From: Diphasiastrum complanatum
Taxonomy: Eukaryota > Streptophyta > Lycopodiopsida > Lycopodiales > Lycopodiaceae
NCBI GenBank assembly: GCA_029204225.1
Contig: CM055095.1
Span: forward strand, 78,255,488 to 78,315,487
Direction of reading: 5' to 3'
Length of the DNA stretch: 60,000 nucleotides
Shown here piece after piece: positions 57,719 through 60,000 of the stretch. Numbering within the stretch: the first letter of the stretch is position 1; each line of letters starts with the position of its first letter. The notes below the pieces were generated by a model. That model did no database searches. It was given only the letters and a program-made list of their open reading frames with translations, and was not told where the DNA came from. Position numbers and translations under genes: made by a program.

Positions 57719-57731
57719 TGGTATCAGAGCC
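57719..57731 (+). promoter_or_regulatory. Copia-C primer-binding site (initiator tRNA-Met)
   Basis: A perfect TGGTATCAGAGCC immediately after the LTR's terminal CA. Confidence 0.9.
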
Positions 57732-58554
57732 ATGGATCTTCTATGCTTGATTTAGGGCGCCCTACCAAAAGAGATCGTCTTCACTTAGGGATCACAAAAA
57801 TTCAGCACCTTTGCTGATTTTTTGGAGTGAAGATCCGTTTTTTAACTCTTTTCCGTTTTGCAGGAGGGCGCCACACATCAAAGAAGATAACAGGATTTTG
57901 GGCGCCCAAACATCAGGTTGTTTGCTGATTTTTCAGGTTGCAGGAAGGCGCCATTAATTATCTTCTTCGGGGCTTCTTTTAGGTCGCCCACATCCGTGTA
58001 GGTTTATCCTACTTCCGTTGGTCCGCTGCTGCCCTATTTTTCAGATTTGCTCCTTTGCAGGAGGGCGCCCATCTACAAGCAATTTCTATTCTTCTGATCT
58101 GGCTGAAAAATCAGCACCCTTGCTGATTTTACAAAGTGAAGATCCGCTTCTTTTTGCTTGTTTCCAGGTGTGGAAGAAGGCGCTAATTTTTTTGTGATGA
58201 TCCGATCACATTCCGAGGCTGAAAATTGGACAGCATATTACCATTTGTAGGGTGTTGCAACAGCCCTATCCGTGTGTGTATTGTTCACACTTTTTGGCAA
58301 GAAAGAAGGGTTCCAAAAAAAGCTTTGTTGGAGGCTAACCTGATTCTTTGCTTGCTGTTTTTTGCGTTTGTATTGCAATTTCAGGCTGAAATTTTCAGCA
58401 CACAAGGCTTGTAGGAGGGTGAGTTCCTACATCCATCTAATGTGTGGTTTCAACACATTCTGGTGCTGATTTTTCAGATTTGATACTTGCTGGTTTTTGT
58501 GTCTTTTAGGGCACATTTAGGGTTTGAAAAAGTTTATCTTCTTGGCTGGTTCTT
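57732..58554 (+). other. Copia-C leader with recurrent GGGCGCC phrases
   Basis: Non-coding. GGGCGCC or variants recur at about 57757, 57865, 57900, 57948, 57984, 58063 and 58174, several directly after TTTGCAGGA or TTGCAGGA. The layout resembles the repeated leader at 41703-42480, where a pyrimidine tract and GCAG also recur with CAGCGCCC. Confidence 0.65.
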
Positions 58555-60000
58555 ATGGCAAGAGATTTGGGAGCAATTCGTACTTGTTCAGGTGAAGATA
58601 TGTTGGATGGCACCAACTATTCTTCATGGAGTTGCAAGCTGAGATTTTGCATCGACGTGATGATCAAGATTTTATTGGTAACAAGATCTATCTTATATCA
58701 TTTGAGATTTTGCAAGACCTCTAAAAGTGCTTCGGAAACACTTTTAAAGTACCGAATAAAGGATTCATCATCATGCTTTCTCCTCTCTAGTTCATCCTCT
58801 TTGAAGGTAGAAGGGCAAAGTCATGCAAAGTTTGATCATTGTCTTTCTACAAGTACAAGTTTGCATCGGAATGTTGGTATGGTAAAGCATTCTCTTCTCT
58901 TGAGCCATTTGTTGCAAATGATGGATGCATTAGTGAAGAACTTTATGAGCAAGCTTCTCAAGATAATGTTTTGGAAAAGGCTGAAATCAAGCATTCTTTG
59001 AAGCCATTTTGTACTAATGGAGGAGGGGAAAAAATCATGTCAATTAGTACATTGGTTCAAAGTGGCGTGTTGCTAGATTATTTGGGTGTTCAAAGTGGCA
59101 AGCTGTTGGTTTTTTTCTTGAAGATGGTGGACACCAGATTTAGCCATAGTTTATTGATCATTTTCAGCCTATGTTACATCGTGAGCATCCTATTATGCAT
59201 CGGGAACGGCCTGCGGAAGGTTTTTGGACAGCAAGGTCCACATTTGGAACACTTTGGACAGCAAAGTGTTGGTGATTTTGTGGCTGTTGGACAGCCAGCT
59301 ACAGCCTCTTGTTGGTTGTCCGAGTCTTTGCGGGATAGCATAGCATCTTTTTACCTTAGAGGAAACACACATGCCTCACCAAAATCAGTACCTTATGCTG
59401 ATTTTCATATTCTAAGAAGAAGCTTGTGAAAGAGGAGAGTAAAGGAATTGATACCAGTGCTTCACTTGCTACTTTGGAGCAAGCGCTTGAAGCTAGTGGT
59501 GATCTCTTCAACCAAGACTATGCTTTTGTGTCTAATATTGCTTCTACTAGTACTTTTACATCTATGAGGAATTCAGATTCTGTTTTGCAAGTTGCTGATT
59601 TTCAGCCCATTGAATGAGTGATTGATAGTGGTGCTACTCGTCATATGACTTCTCGCAAAGAAGCATTCACTAAATTAGTGAAAGTGCAAAATGGAAGTAA
59701 GGTACAATGTGTGGATAATGCATCTTATTCTATTCATGGAATTGAAATTGTAGCCATCATTCTGCCTAATAGTGAAGAAAAGTACATTAAGAATGTGCTT
59801 TATGTTCCGGGAATCAAGAAGAATCTTCTTTCGGTTTCCACTATGTTGAAGCAAAGACATGTTGTTGAGTTCAAAGAAGATAAGTGTCTTGTCAAGGATC
59901 CTAAAAGATCACTCTTGATTATTGTTTCGGGAACAATGCATGCTGGCTTATTCATTATGGATACCTATGAGCGACAAATTCCCTCTATATGTCTTGTTGC
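58555..60000 (+). pseudogene. Copia-C gag and protease, decayed, running off the window
   Basis: The ATG at 58555 begins MARDLGAIRTCSGEDMLDGT then NYSSWSCKLRFCIDV, the Copia Gag start (G-x-NYSSW). Frameshifts follow; the body at 58839-59429 does not show a normal Gag or a zinc knuckle. From 59426 the frame reads toward the protease: IE, one TGA, VIDSGATRHMTSRKEAF (about 59618-59670), YIKNVLYVPGIKKNLLSVST and KCLVKDPKRSLL of the pre-integrase region. The TGA stands where a Trp codon (TGG) is expected. Integrase and reverse transcriptase would lie beyond 60000. Confidence 0.82.

Overview
The window is nuclear DNA of a land plant. The deciding evidence is a spliced, plant-type ceramide synthase (LAG1/LOH) gene on the minus strand, surrounded and invaded by plant retrotransposons whose primer-binding sites match initiator tRNA-Met and tRNA-Asp. 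The introns are very large (about 7.0 and 9.7 kb) and full of decayed elements. That suits a repeat-rich genome such as a fern, lycophyte or gymnosperm, but the sequence alone does not settle the species. I see no bacterial genes, rRNA, tRNA or CRISPR array.

Layout. 1-112: a plus-strand Copia RNase H tail. 340-3860: a minus-strand Copia pseudogene with its primer-binding site. 4225-5385: a broken minus-strand ORF of unknown family ('ORF X'). 6513-8640: a Copia LTR, primer site and gag. 8640-12497 and 20793-21066: a plus-strand Gypsy element, split by a minus-strand Gypsy element (12498-20792) that has a tRNA-Asp primer site and a 743-bp LTR. 22152-25300: a second copy of ORF X, interrupted by an LTR fragment. 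25.3-30.4 kb: non-coding LTR debris and a long CT microsatellite. 30.4-33.6 kb: another Copia gag-protease, cut by a Gypsy LTR fragment. 33.6-36.3 kb: no recognised gene.

36335-54698 (minus): five 3' exons of the ceramide synthase gene, all with GT-AG borders and matching phases. They give the last 263 residues of an uninterrupted protein; the first exon or exons lie outside the window or were not found. Intron 37581-44572 holds a LINE with a vertebrate-L1-like ORF1, itself invaded by an LTR element. Intron 44729-54456 holds a second decayed LINE, a Copia tail and LTR, a coiled-coil ORF, a SNF2 helicase fragment, and a rearranged small LTR element. Beyond the gene, 55.2-57.35 kb carries an LTR and a minus-strand LINE endonuclease fragment. 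57.36-60 kb is the 5' end of a third plus-strand Copia element that runs off the window.

Only the ceramide synthase exons look functional. Every transposon ORF read across a full domain carries stops or frameshifts, and many of the stops fit C-to-T change (CAA to TAA, CGA to TGA, TGG to TGA or TAG), as expected of methylated, silenced repeats. Points of most interest are the conserved unknown ORF X, the lineage-specific short motifs at both ends of each Gypsy element, the splitting of the ceramide synthase active-site motif by a 7-kb transposon-filled intron, and the possible gene-fragment capture near 51-52 kb.
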